A DNA stretch of 64,000 bases from Flavobacterium sp. Lineage in GTDB: Bacteria > Bacteroidota > Bacteroidia > Flavobacteriales > Flavobacteriaceae. Positions within the stretch are counted from its first letter, which is position 1, and each line of letters starts with the position of its first letter. The translations under genes and the position numbers were made by a program. This document shows positions 41,149 through 53,000 of this stretch, one piece after another. The stretch spans positions 1 to 64,000 of the forward strand of contig JADKBW010000010.1 of assembly GCA_016714905.1 (NCBI GenBank). The letters are read 5' to 3'. The notes under the pieces were generated by a model that did no database searches, was not told the DNA's origin, and saw only the letters and a program-made list of their open reading frames with translations.

Positions 41149-41183
41149 CTTTCTGTTGAGTAATTAACCATGCTTATAAAAAA

Positions 41184-41504
41184 CTATGCGATATTAGAAG
41201 CGTATTGAGACGCTTTTTTCAAAAACGTTTTGATCAACAAACGGTTTGGAGCGATACCAGATGTCATCATTTGTTTTTTTGAAGTAGATTCTTTAGTGAT
41301 GTTTTCGTTAGTAGTTTGTTTTGTTCCCATAAACCAAGAAACCATATTCATTGAAGAATTAGATTCTACTGCAGTTGTAGAAGCAGCAACAGTAGCAGGA
41401 ACTTCGATTGTGTTTTGTGCAAACCCAGCAGTTGACAACAACATCATTACTAAAACAATCATCATTTTGATAGTGTTTGAAGTAGTGTTTGCTGTTGTGT
41501 TCAT
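41184..41504 (-). CDS. Small secreted protein, twin copy 2 (unknown function)
   Basis: A 106-residue paralogue of the protein at 28836-29156: same length, same signal peptide MNTTANTTSNTIKMMIVL and same C-terminal half (GIAPNRLLIKTFLKKASQ), with the differences clustered in the Thr/Ser/Asn-rich middle. The start is set by the shared ATG; the longer frame upstream has no conserved counterpart. The similarity extends about 100 bp upstream through the promoter box TAGATTTG and the TGCATTT repeats, so the whole transcription unit was duplicated. The two copies bracket about 12 kb of surface genes. Function not recognised; predicted secreted or periplasmic. Confidence 0.82.
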   Translation of the reverse strand: MNTTANTTSNTIKMMIVLVMMLLSTAGFAQNTIEVPATVAASTTAVESNSSMNMVSWFMGTKQTTNENITKESTSKKQMMTSGIAPNRLLIKTFLKKASQYASNIA

Positions 41505-41534
41505 ATTGGTGTGTGTTACTTTGTTTGTACATGA

Positions 41535-41542
41535 CAAATCTA
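41535..41542 (-). promoter_or_regulatory. -7 box TAGATTTG of the twin gene copy 2
   Basis: Identical TAGATTTG at essentially the same distance from the ATG as in copy 1; conserved between the duplicates. Confidence 0.6.
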
Positions 41543-41620
41543 TGGCAACCTCACAGCCTGATGAAATAGTTTCGGTAACTAACCCCAAAACTCGTTAAAC
41601 TAACCAAAAATGAAAATCTC

Positions 41621-41648
41621 GTGCATTTCGGCTAAAAAAGATGCATTT
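41621..41648. promoter_or_regulatory. TGCATTT direct repeat, 20-bp period, upstream of twin copy 2
   Basis: TGCATTT at 41622 and 41642, separated by CGGCTAAAAAAGA. Same geometry as 29271-29299. Confidence 0.45.
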
Positions 41649-41801
41649 TATGGATGGTTTTAAGAGAACTATTAGAAAAAACAACCCATCTAGCGCGATT
41701 TAATTGAGAAAAAACAGTTAGAAAATACGTTTAGTAGAAAACAAAGCAAAATAACACCTCAACGTTGGGCGTTTTGATAATACGTTAAATAGTGCAGTAG
41801 T

Positions 41802-43772
41802 TTACCTTTTGATTACACGCAAGGTCTTATTAGAAGTTCCTTGACTCACAACGATATTATACACTCCAGAAGAATAGCTTTCTCCTATTGCAAGGCTGGC
41901 AATGTTTTCGACCGTATCCTGATATACCGCAATCGATCGACCAAACATATCGTATACTTTTATTTCAATAGGCTCTTCACTTGAAGTATTAAGATTCAAG
42001 TTAAAATTGTTTGTAAACGGATTGGGCGTTGACTTAACATCAAAGATACCGAGTGGTTCGTTTGCTAACCTAGTAGCAGTTGGTAAGATTGTAAGTGTAC
42101 AAGTTTCCCTGCCTGGCACGTAACTATTATTGTATAGCACATCTACACGAATGGAATAAGTAGTTCCAACCATAGGACCACCGGGTATATTGAAAATACT
42201 CATTGAACTTGAAGTAGTAATATATTCTCGATATCGAACTCCGTTATCAAAAACAAATTTATATCCTTGAGCTCCTGTAATAGGTACTGCAAAAATACTT
42301 TGCCATAAACTATTTGTTGAACTTCCACAACTTGGAATAGATATTCTTGAAACCCCTGGAGTTGGTGGCGTAACAATAACGCAACTAGTTCCGTATTCTG
42401 TATCTGGAAGCCAAGTACTATTAAATTTCAATAAAACATCAACGGTATAGGAAGTTGCAAAATTAATATTACTAATTCCCAAACTAACCATTCTAAAACT
42501 ATTTACATTGCTATCAACTGTTCCAACCAAAACTCCGTCTTTTTTTACTCTAAATCGGTAACCTGTAGCGCCTTGAATTTGAAAACAAAAAATCGAATCC
42601 CAAATATCTCTTAGAAAAGATCCACAAACAGGATTGTTTACGGAAGTTGAATTTGGAACCGGCGGTGTATTTACAATACACGGTAATCCATAAGCCCGCC
42701 AAAATCCATTTAACTTTACTGCAACCCTGACACTATTGACAGTATTGGTTGAAGAAAATGTCACGCCAGGCGAAAGGTTTAGTAGATTAAATCGGTTTAA
42801 ATTGGTTTCGAAAACCGCGACATTCGGGCCATTTGTAACTTCAAAACGATAGCCTTGCGCTCCAGCGATCACTTGTGCGAAAAGCGTTGCGCTAAGTGTT
42901 GGAACTGTAATGCCACAACTGCTAGCCACTAAATAGGAAGTCGTCGTAATTTCATCAATAAAACCATCGCAATTGTCATCAATACTATTACCAGGAACTT
43001 CCACGGCGTTAGGATTTACCTCAAAAGTTGTATCAAGGCAATCTGTACCAATATATCGCGAAGTAAAACCAACTGGAACCGTTGCCCCGTAACAAGTAGC
43101 AACCGCAGGAAAACCATTGCTGTAGCGATCGCCATCTTGATCAATATAAAGATTCGATGTGCGCCACTTTAATGGATTTGTAGGAGCACAATCAGTATCA
43201 TTGGTCGATGTATTTGCTGGTTGTCCTGTACAAGATACTGTTGCCACGCCAGTCCCATATCCATCACCATCAGTATCTGCATAATAATTTGTTCCTGAAC
43301 TCACTGCGATATATAGTGTTCGCGAGGTAAACCCGCAAGGATTGTTTATAATCACAGTATAATTACCTGCAACAGCAACCGTCGGCGTACCTGATATTGT
43401 TCCATTGAGTGTGTTAAAACTTAGTCCCACAGGCAAGTCAGGACTTATTACTATGGAAGTAACCACATCTCCTGAATAACTCATTAAGTTTGGCGTAATT
43501 GGTATCCCCGTGCAATAAAAAGCTGAATTGACAGTGTAACTTAATGCAGTTGGCGGCACACATACCATGGTGGCGCTTAGCTGCTCTTGATTTCTAGAAT
43601 GTGAAGCAGTCGAATTGTTTTTTTGGCTATCTACTTGAGAATATATAGCGTTAGAGGAAATAAGAAAGATGCAGATAAAAATCGTCTTAAAAAATGTAAC
43701 ATTTGAACAAAAATCCAGATAGGTTTTTTGTGATTTAGTACGATAATGAAACTTGGTCTTCAATGACGTCAT
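41802..43772 (-). CDS. T9SS type-A cargo protein with putative Ig and MopE-like domains
   Basis: 656 residues from the ATG at 43772; the codon 15 bp upstream is TTG and not needed. A long N-terminus leads to the signal segment FFKTIFICIFLISSNAIYSQ. Next is a He_PIG-type Ig domain (SPDLPVGLSFNTLNGTISGT PTV), an Asp-rich MopE-like stretch (YADTDGDGYGTG...DNCDGFIDE), three Ig-like domains with GYRFEVTNG / GYRFRVKKD / GYKFVFDNG, and a type-A T9SS sorting domain (STPNPFTNNFNLNLN...VYDMFGRSI, terminal RVIKR). The C-terminal 450 residues are paralogous to the 7804 and 44085 genes. Frame intact. Predicted surface or secreted protein of unknown ligand. Confidence 0.9.
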   Translation of the reverse strand: MTSLKTKFHYRTKSQKTYLDFCSNVTFFKTIFICIFLISSNAIYSQVDSQKNNSTASHSRNQEQLSATMVCVPPTALSYTVNSAFYCTGIPITPNLMSYSGDVVTSIVISPDLPVGLSFNTLNGTISGTPTVAVAGNYTVIINNPCGFTSRTLYIAVSSGTNYYADTDGDGYGTGVATVSCTGQPANTSTNDTDCAPTNPLKWRTSNLYIDQDGDRYSNGFPAVATCYGATVPVGFTSRYIGTDCLDTTFEVNPNAVEVPGNSIDDNCDGFIDEITTTSYLVASSCGITVPTLSATLFAQVIAGAQGYRFEVTNGPNVAVFETNLNRFNLLNLSPGVTFSSTNTVNSVRVAVKLNGFWRAYGLPCIVNTPPVPNSTSVNNPVCGSFLRDIWDSIFCFQIQGATGYRFRVKKDGVLVGTVDSNVNSFRMVSLGISNINFATSYTVDVLLKFNSTWLPDTEYGTSCVIVTPPTPGVSRISIPSCGSSTNSLWQSIFAVPITGAQGYKFVFDNGVRYREYITTSSSMSIFNIPGGPMVGTTYSIRVDVLYNNSYVPGRETCTLTILPTATRLANEPLGIFDVKSTPNPFTNNFNLNLNTSSEEPIEIKVYDMFGRSIAVYQDTVENIASLAIGESYSSGVYNIVVSQGTSNKTLRVIKR

Positions 43773-44084
43773 AATTTTAATTTTCAATAGATTAAAGATA
43801 TTGCATATTCACAAAAGACCCCTTTAGCAGAAACAAATTTAACTTAAATTTCATCTCAACAGTCTTCTGATTTTATATTTATTCGGATTTTATCAACAAC
43901 ATTTACAAACTTAAAAACCTCATTTCAATAATAGTAACAACTGCTGCAAACCTCAATTTCAAAAGGAATAAAGCTGTTTGATTTCTATTATCATATCACA
44001 GGACACCAACGAATCGTTAATATCCAACCTCATAAAAAAGCAAAACGCCTCTATTCGAGGCGTTTTGTAATTTACATTTAAATG
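43773..44084. other. Intergenic region
   Basis: About 310 bp of AT-rich DNA. Apart from the terminator at 44041-44067 I see no gene, repeat or clear promoter. Confidence 0.6.
44041..44067 (-). terminator. Intrinsic terminator of the 44085 surface gene
   Basis: An 11-bp perfect stem CAAAACGCCTC / GAGGCGTTTTG with a 5-nt loop, 18 bp past the stop codon at 44085. Confidence 0.85.
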
Positions 44085-47000
44085 TTATCTTTTAACCACT
44101 CGCAATGTTTTAGTATGATCGCCTTGGGTAACAATGATGTTATAAACACCAGAAGGGTAGTTTGATCCTATTTCTAAATTTGTGACATTGGATACACTTG
44201 CCTGACGCGCTTCCACTTCACGGCCTAACATATCATACACTCTTACGCCAACTTGATCCTCGCTAGAAGTATTTACATTCAACTTGAATGTTTCAGCAAA
44301 AAGGGTTTGGATAGCGTTACTTCATAAATATCGACAACTGAATTTGTTTGTCTAGTTGCTGTTGAGACGTTGTCAGCGTAACAACACGGTTCCCTCAACA
44401 TAGCTACTATTATACAATACACATCTACGTGAATGTGTATGAGTACTTGCCGTTGCTCCTCCTGACAATAATGGCAATTGGAATCTTGGGTTAGCCGTAG
44501 CGAATTCTCTTGTTTGAACGCCATTGGTTACTACGAATTTATACCCTTGAGCACCTATTATTTGTTGTGCAAAAATAGTAGTCCATAGTGCATTAATCGT
44601 AGTTCCACAAGTTGGTCTAATCACTCTTGAAGTTCCTGGAATAGCTGGCGTAGTAATTAAAGAAGTTGGTCCGTACTCTGTATCTGGTCTCCAATCATCT
44701 CCAAATTTTAATAACACATCGATTGTGTAAGTAGTTCCAAACTCGATATTTGAAATCCCCAAATTCACCAAACTAAATCGGCTAGTTGCGCTTGAATATG
44801 TTCCCACAACAGTATCACCATTTTTTACTCTAAATCGGTATCCTGAAGCCGTTGGTACTTGTTGGCAAAATATCGAATTTGAAATATCGATTAAAGTAGA
44901 ACCGCTAATTGGATTTACAACAAATGTTGCATTAGGCACCGCAGGAGTAGAAATAGTGCATGGAGCACCATAAGCTCTGTAAAAACCACCGGATTTTACT
45001 GATACTTCAACAGTATAAGTAGTTCCGTAAGTCGCTCCACCAGCCAAGTTGATTAAACTAAACCTAACATTTGGCGAATCAAAAGTTCTCACAGTTGCAC
45101 CGTTTGTAACTCTAAATCGATAGCCTTGAATTGGACCCAATTGTGGAACAAATGTTGCCAAGTCATACGCAAATAAGGTATTTGCCAAATTCGTTAAGGT
45201 AATTCCGCAGCTAGTTGCGATTAAGTTCGACGTTGGTGTTACCTCATCAGTTACTCCATCGCAGTTGTCATCAATACTATTTCCTAACACTTCTGAAGCA
45301 TTTGGATTTACAGATGCAGTATTATCGTCGCAATCTACTCCGTTGAAATTTGCAACATATCCACCCGGAACTGTTGCTCCGTAGCAAATAGGCACAGCAG
45401 GGAAACCATTGTTAAATGAATCACCATCTACATCAACAAAGAAATTAGCGGTTCTCCATTTAGATGAATCGTCTGGAGCACAATCTGAATTGTTTGTAGA
45501 AGTATCTGCTGGTTGACCAGTACAAGATAAAATTGCAGCACCAGTTCCAAATCCGTCACCGTCTGTATCGGCATAGAAAGTATCTGGAGTAGTATTTACA
45601 GTTAAGGTTAATGTTGCAGTATTACAACCTACCACATGAGTATAAACGCCACTTGAATTATAAGTTTGGCCGTTCTCTGCCCATGTATACGAAATACAAG
45701 CGCTAACTGTTTCGCTTCCTATTGTTGTACTTGGAATAATGGTTAAATCTAAAGTAGCTGTATTACAACCAACTACGTTTGTATATGTTCCACTAGTTGT
45801 ATAAGTTTGGCTATTTTCTGCCCAAGTATAGGTATCACAAGCTGAAGTTGTTAAACTACCAACTGTTGTACTTGGAACAATCGTCAAATCTAAAGTAGCG
45901 GTGTTACATCCTACAACGTGAGTATAAACTCCGCTTGCCGTGTAAGTTTGACTATTTTCAGACCAAGTGTAGGTATCACAGGCAGTAGTAGTTAAACTTC
46001 CCACCGTAGTACTTGGAATAATGGTCAAATTCAAAGTAGCTGTGTTACATCCCGAAACGAAAGTAGTTCCGATTTGTTCTGTAGTATACGATTGACCATT
46101 TGCAGGCCAAACATAAGTGTCTCCAGAACAAATTGAAGTTGTTACGTCTCCATTAGTTGTTAATGGATTTACGGTCAAATTCAAAGTCGCTGTGTTACAT
46201 CCTGAAACGAATGTAGTGTTAATTTGTTCCGCAGTATACGATGCGCCATTTGCTGGCCATACGTAAGTTTCTCCCGCACATATTGACGTGGTTACATCTC
46301 CTGTTGTAGTTAATGGATTAATAGTCACTGACAAAGAACGAGGTGCTGAATAAGTCACATCTAATCGAGGCGCATTGGCTCCGCTAGAATAACCGAAAAG
46401 ATTAAAAATAGCTGTTCCTCCTCGCGCCAATCCCATGGCAATGTATCCTGGAGAGGCAAATCGTGATTGGATATCGGTAGTAGCATTTGATCCTAGTGCA
46501 AGTGTAATTACTCCTGTATTGCTCCAAGTCGTTCTGCTATAAAATGTACCACTATTTTGAGCTCCGATCGCGTTAAATAGAACAGATGCTGTGGATGTTC
46601 CTGCTTCAGGATCTGTATTTCCTAAAGGCTTTACATCATTGTTGGCACCACTTGGTGTTGCATTGTTATTATTCGTTAGCCTTAAAGAAGATGAAATAAT
46701 AGTTGCGCCAGCTGGAATGGAAGTTAAAGGAAATTTAATAAACCCTCTTCGCTCCGTCGGTGCTGCATTGCATTGAATACCATCATTTGTCTTCGCTGAA
46801 CTTGTAACAAATCCAGAATTATTAGTTGCATTCACAGGAAGAATATTAATTACTGTCTGTGGATTTGTGCTACCACAAGAATTACTTGCTACAACGGTAA
46901 TATCTCCAGTTCCAGCTCCACCTGCAGTTGCAGTAATTGAAGCAGTTCCTTGACCATCCGTAATGCTCCATCCTGATGGAACGGTCCAAGTGTAGTCTGT

Positions 47001-49256
47001 AGCGTTTGTAACCGCAGCAACCGTGTAAGCTAAGGTAGTTTCTCCGGCACAAACTGAAGCGGAACCTGTAATTGCTCCAGCAGCGATTGGTGCTGCAGGA
47101 CTCACTACAACAGTATAAGTCGCAGTTTCTGTTGCACAAGGACTATTGGTAACGGTCATTGTTAAGGTCACCGTAGTACCGGCATCTCCTGCCACCGAAG
47201 TATAGGTTGGAGTTAGTGATGTACCTCCAGCAGTAATTGTACCTGCTCCATTTTCAGTCCATGAAATCGTGCCATTCAAAGCGCTTGCGCCACTTACTGT
47301 AGCTGCAGCTCCTGGACAAATTGTTGCGGTACCACCAGCCGAAGCTGTCGGAGATAACCTAATCGTGATTACCATCGTATCAGAAACTGCATTACAAGGC
47401 CCTGCAGGATCGTTCGTTGTTAAAGTTAAAGTGATGTTCCCTCCCGCTAAAAATTCTGCTGCAGAAGGCGTATAAATCGCGTTTAATGTTGTATTGTCTG
47501 GGCTAAAAGTTCCGGTTCCGCCTGACCACGTTGCCGAAGTAGCACTTCCGCCAATTGATCCAGCAAGGGTAACATTAGGAGTTGTAGCGCAAATGGTTTG
47601 GTCTGCATTCGCAGTTACCGTGGCAATCGCATTAACGTCTACTGTGTAAGTTGCAGTTGCAGCTGTACAAGGACTGTTAGATACGGTCATTGTTAATGTC
47701 ACTGTGTTTCCCGCATCACCAGCAGCTGGTGTATAAGTAGGCGTTAAACCTGTTCCTCCAGAAGTGATAGAGCCAGCTCCATTTTCTGTCCACGAGATTG
47801 TTCCGTTTGATGAACTCATCCCGCTAACAATAGCTGCGCCTCCCACACAAATTGTTTGCGATCCTCCAGATGTTGCAGTAGGTTGCGCATTGACTACTAG
47901 TGTTTTAGTAGCTGTTGTTGTTCCGCAAGCGCCACCTGAGGTTGTTAAAGTAAAGGTTACCGTTCCAGAGTAGCCTGAAGGCGGTGTCCAAGTAGACGTA
48001 AAAGATGCGGAAATCGGAGAAAAGGTTCCTCCAGGAACACTACTAGACCATGTCCCTCCAGTTGCAGAACCTCCTACCGAACCTCCTAAAACAGCCGATG
48101 TTCCATCTAGACAGATAGCATTTAAAGCACCACCAGCATTTGCTGTTGGGCCTGCAAGAATTGTTACCGTTACAGCAACAGTACTTCTACAACCTCCAGC
48201 AGTTATAATCGAAAGTGTACCATTATAAGTTCCTGCAGCCACATTAGCTTGGATTGCTACGTTGGGCATAATTCCACCAGCACCTACGAAAGTATGTGCC
48301 GTAACAACTTGATCTAACAAACCTGCAGTATTTGCAGCAGCATTCCAATCAATCGAATAGGACGTTGGACTATTTGTTGAAGCTGAATAAGGCATTGTCG
48401 TTGTTTGCGCACTTGCACTAAAACAAACTGGTAAAATAGAAGCTACAGGAGTTACTGTTGGCGTTGCTGTACATGGACGCAAAGCAATCAACATAGCCCC
48501 ATTTGGATCGTTCTCGTTAACACTTAGTTCTCCTAGACCAGTTCCCGTAGAACCCGCAGAAGTTTTTAAAGCCCAAGCCATTCCCATCCCCATATCTGCT
48601 GATGCATTGAAAGGCACATCAAAGATTTCTGCTAAAGTAGCCGGAGAAGTTGCTGTCCACGAGTCAACATTTCTATTATCTCCAATCATTCCAAACATAA
48701 CCACAGCAGCATTAGCTGTAGCAGTCGTAATAGCCGTAGCACTAAAGTCGTCGGTATTGATATTGTTGATAGACCCTGGTGCCACATCAAAAGGACCACC
48801 TGACACACCTCCAGTAACAGCAACGCCAGAAAAGGCAGCAATACCGCCTTCCATATCGTCTGCATCAGTGTCACCTGTAAAGGTAAAATCAGTTGCAGCA
48901 ACATCCGCAGCGGTAGCGACTTTGTATAAGATGGTTCCCCACCAACTGTCATTTCCAACATTTCCGAACTCTTCACCAGCAACCAATGTCCATCCAGAAA
49001 TAGTGGCATTTGCTAAGTTAGCGTTGTCGTTGTCACTTTGTACAATGTTAGCCAACATCAAATCTCCAACCGCCAAACTTGTTGGCTTGTTGATGGTGAT
49101 CGTGGCATTGGTACTCGTGTTTGTTTGCGAACCACTTCGCAAAGCAATTTGTGCCGAACTAGTTGTAGTAAACAACATACTAGTAAAACACAACAATAGG
49201 GTCAAAACACAATGGGTTTCCCTAATTTGATTGAATAATTTAGTAAACTTTTTCAT
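44085..49256 (-). CDS. Large T9SS type-A cargo protein with Cys-paired repeats, DNRLRE and MopE-like domains (frameshift cluster near C-terminus)
   Basis: About 1,724 residues. Signal peptide from MKKFTKLFNQIRETHC to TTTSSAQ. The N-terminal domain (INKPTSLAVGDLMLANIVQS) is a jelly-roll-like module often found in such proteins. Ig-like repeats with CPGAAATVSGASALNGTISW follow, then a DNRLRE-type domain (GFIKFPLTSIPAGATIISSS), five Cys-paired repeats (TTSICAGETYVW...GCNTATL), MopE-like Asp-rich motifs, three Ig-like domains and a type-A sorting domain ending RVVKR. Between 44280 and 44450 five or more indels break the frame; comparison with the 7804 gene shows the expected reading TVLCTLTTSPTATRQT and YPNPFAETFKLN. 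The intact flanks on both sides argue for sequence error. Confidence 0.86.
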
Positions 49257-49746
49257 GCTTAATTAGATTTATTGTGGGGGTTAAAAATTTGTATAAGAAT
49301 GCCTTTTCCACTTTATTACATAAGGGGAAATCGGCGAAATTCGCTAGGTTTATTTAGGATTTAAGCTATTTGTCTCTTAGAGAAAATGAACTATGAAAAT
49401 GGGTTCATTTGATAAAGTAATTTTTGTTCCATGTGCTCTTTTTTATGATTTGTTATTTCTAAAAAAAAGTTTATCCAGAATGAACTTGTTGAACGGAAAA
49501 ACTTTATTGTTTCAATTATACAGACAAAGTAACGTTGGAAGCTTAAACAAAAAAAAAGAATCCGACAAAAAGGGCATAAACTCGTTAAAATACGACACAA
49601 ATGTTGTTCATCGGGACGAAAATGCCGTTAATCTAGTACTAGTTTTGAGACGTATAGGTTTTTTGACAGGTAAATTTGAAGACAATTAACTTCAAATCAA
49701 ACATTTAAATAAAAAAACCCCTTCATTTCTGAAGAGGTTTTTAGTA
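49257..49746. other. Intergenic region between surface genes and DUF3467/rpoC block
   Basis: About 490 bp. It contains the palindrome GCGAAATTCGC about 85 bp upstream of the 49256 start and the terminator at 49716-49739. A 98-codon plus-strand frame (49393-49689) has no signal of being coding and overlaps no conserved element. Confidence 0.55.
49716..49739 (-). terminator. Intrinsic terminator of the rpoBC-DUF3467 transcript
   Basis: Stem AACCCCTTCA / TGAAGAGGTT with one mismatch and a 4-nt loop, followed by a T run on the minus strand. It lies just after the DUF3467 stop. Confidence 0.8.
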
Positions 49747-50058
49747 TTATGCTTGACCTGCGGGACCAAAATTAAGTGGTATCGGCGGTTGCTCTGTATC
49801 CTTGATTTCTCCGTGAGAAACCTCAAAACGATGAACGTTTTCCGCCAACGCTTTCACCAATCGTTTGGCATGTTGCGAAGTCAAAACAATTCTTGATTTT
49901 ACCTTAGCTTTTGGAGTACCCGGCATGATACAAACAAAATCTAAAACAAACTCTGAAGCAGAATGATTAATTATAGCCAAATTAGAATAAATTCCTTCAG
50001 CAGTAGCTTCATCCAATTCAATATTGATTTGTCCTTGTGGTTGTTTAGAATCGCTCAT
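49747..50058 (-). CDS. DUF3467 family protein
   Basis: A 103-residue cytosolic protein with the DUF3467 pattern: a beta-rich core QINIELDEATAEGIYSNLAI and SEFVLDFVCIMPG, then RIVLTSQHAKRLVKALAENV. The gene is 3 bp after rpoC, a position it commonly holds in Bacteroidota, so it belongs to the rpoBC transcript. The family has no established function; position suggests a link to transcription or translation, which is inference. Length and frame are normal. Confidence 0.92.
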   Translation of the reverse strand: MSDSKQPQGQINIELDEATAEGIYSNLAIINHSASEFVLDFVCIMPGTPKAKVKSRIVLTSQHAKRLVKALAENVHRFEVSHGEIKDTEQPPIPLNFGPAGQA

Positions 50059-50061
50059 ATC

Positions 50062-53000
50062 TTAGTAAATATACTCTTCTTTATTAGCCATCATTTCGTT
50101 GTAATCCTCTTTAGACCCTACAATGGTATTGTCGTATTCTCTCATACCTGTTCCTGCTGGAATTCTATGCCCTACAATAACATTTTCTTTCAAGCCTTCT
50201 AAGTAATCTATTTTACCTGCAACTGCAGCTTCATTCAATACTTTAGTTGTTTCTTGGAAAGAAGCAGCAGAAATAAATGATTTCGTTTGAAGTGAAGCTC
50301 TAGTAATACCTTGTAAAACAGGAGTAGCGGTAGCTGTGATTACATCACGAGCAACAACTAAGTTTTTATCCGTACGTTTTAACAATGAATTTTCATCACG
50401 CAATTGACGAGGAGAAATAATCTGACCTGCTTTCAATGTTGCAGAATCTCCAGAATCTTCAACAACTTTCATTCCGTATAATTTATCATTTTCAACGATA
50501 AAATCTTTGGTATGAATCAATTGCTCTTCTAAGAATAAAGTATCTCCTGGATCTTCAACTTGAACTTTACGCATCATCTGACGAATCACTACTTCAAAGT
50601 GCTTGTCATTGATTTTTACCCCTTGTAGACGGTATACCTCTTGAATTTCATTTACCAAATACTGTTGAACAGCTGCTGGTCCTTGAATTCTTAAAATATC
50701 TTCTGGAGTAATAGCTCCATCAGATAAAGGAACTCCTGCTCTAACGAAGTCATTTTCTTGAACTAGAATTTGGCTTGACAACTTCACAAGGTATTTCTTA
50801 ACCTCTCCAAATTTAGATTCAATAACGATCTCACGGTTACCTCTTTTGATTTTTCCAAAAGAAACTACTCCGTCGATTTCTGAAACTACAGCTGGATTAG
50901 AAGGATTACGAGCTTCTAACAACTCCGTAATTCTAGGTAAACCTCCTGTAATATCGCCTGCTTTTGAAGAACGACGTGGGATTTTTACCAATACTTTACC
51001 TGCTTTAATTTTCTCACCGTTTTCAACCATCAAGTGGGCTCCAACTGGCAAGTTATACGAACGAATTAATTCATTGTCTTTACCATAAACCAATAAAGTA
51101 GGAATTAATTTTTTAGTTCTAGATTCAGAAATTACTTTTTCTTGGAAACCTGTTTGCTCATCGATTTCTACTTGGTACGATTGACCTTGCTCTAAATCTT
51201 CATAAGCAATTTTACCTGTAAATTCAGAAACAATAACTCCATTATATGGATCCCATTTACAGATTGTAGTTCCTTTAGAAACAACGTCCCCGTCTTTTAC
51301 AAAAATACTAGAACCGTAAGGAATATTGTGTGTGTTAAGAATAATTCCGGTTTTAACATCTACTAATTTCAATTCTGTAGAACGAGAAACAACAATATCA
51401 ACAGCATTACCTTCAGCATCTTCACCTTTAACAGTTTTCAAATCCTCAATCTCTAATTTACCATCAAAACGAGTAACAATGCTTGATTCTTCAGATATAC
51501 CTCCAGCAACCCCTCCTACGTGGAACGTACGAAGTGTTAACTGTGTACCTGGCTCACCAATAGACTGAGCGGCAATTACACCAACGGCTTCACCTCTTTG
51601 TGTCATTTTTCCGGTAGCTAAATTTCTACCATAACATTTAGCACAAATTCCTTTTAACGCTTCACAAGTCAATGGAGAACGTACTTCAACTTTCTCTATT
51701 GGAGAAGCTTCGATAGTCTTCATGATATTCTCTGTGATTTGTTGACCAGAGTAAACTAAGATTTCAGAAGTTAAAGGATTGATTACATCTTGCAATGCCA
51801 CACGTCCTAAAATTCGTTCTCCTAAAGTTTCTACAATTTCCTCGTTTTTCTTCAAAGCAGATACTTCTATACCTCTTAAAGTGCCACAATCATCAATATT
51901 CACAATAACATCTTGAGAAACATCATGCAATCTTCTAGTTAGATATCCTGCATCGGCTGTTTTCAAAGCCGTATCGGCAAGACCTTTACGCGCACCGTGA
52001 GTAGAGATGAAGTACTCTAAAATCGAAAGTCCTTCTTTAAAGTTAGAAAGAATTGGGTTTTCAATAATTTCACCACCACCAGCATTTGATTTTTTTGGCT
52101 TAGCCATCAAACCACGCATACCAGTTAACTGACGAATTTGTTCTTTAGAACCCCTCGCTCCAGAGTCAAGCATCATGTACACCGAGTTGAATCCTTGTTG
52201 GTCTTCTCTAATGTTTTTCATTGCTAACTCAGTAAGCATAGCATTGGTTGAAGTCCAAACATCAATAACTTGGTTGTAACGTTCGTTATTGGTGATAAGA
52301 CCCATGTTATAGTTTGCAGAAATACCTTCCACTTGCTCTCTAGCATCTGCAATTAATTCTCCTTTTTTCTCTGGAATTTTAATATCTCCAAGACTGAATG
52401 ATAAACCTCCTTTGAAAGCAAATTTATAACCCATATCTTTCATATTGTCCAAGAAAGCCGCTGTAGTAGGTACATTGGTAACACTTAAAATGTGTCCAAT
52501 AATATCTCTAAGGTTTTTCTTAGTCAAGACATCATTGATGTATCCAGCTGCTTCAGGTACTACTTCGTTGAATAATACTCTACCAGCAGTAGTTTGAATG
52601 ATTTTGTAAACCAATTCTCCATCTTCATTAAAATCTTTCGCTCTAATTTTCACACGAGCATTCAATTCCAATCTTCCTTCATTTAAGGCAATATTTACTT
52701 CTTCAGCAGAATAGAAGGTTAAGCCTTCCCCTAAAATTTTATGTTCTGGAGTGGATAAACGCTCTTTGGTCATGTAATATAGACCCAAAACCATGTCTTG
52801 AGAAGGTACCGTAATTGGCGCTCCATTCGCTGGATTCAAAATATTGTGAGAAGCCAACATTAATAATTGTGCTTCCAAAATAGCTTCTGGTCCAAGTGGC
52901 AAGTGAACTGCCATCTGGTCACCATCAAAATCCGCGTTGAACGCCGTACATACTAATGGGTGTAATTGGATTGCTTTTCCTTCAATCAATTTAGGTTGGA

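Larger units (their letters stand above)
40832..41183. other. Intergenic region upstream of the 36143-40831 gene
   Basis: About 350 bp holding the promoter (40904-40933), an 11-bp tandem repeat (41080-41112) and the terminator of the second twin gene (41130-41148). No coding region is supported. Confidence 0.6.

Noticed and set aside
7804..49256. Many open frames opposite the surface genes
   Set aside because: They arise from the Thr/Ala/Val-rich repetitive codons of the true genes, have no signal peptides or known domains, and lie in shadow frames.
49393..49689. 98-codon plus-strand frame
   Set aside because: No recognisable domain, no promoter box and low-complexity charged composition; located in an AT-rich spacer.
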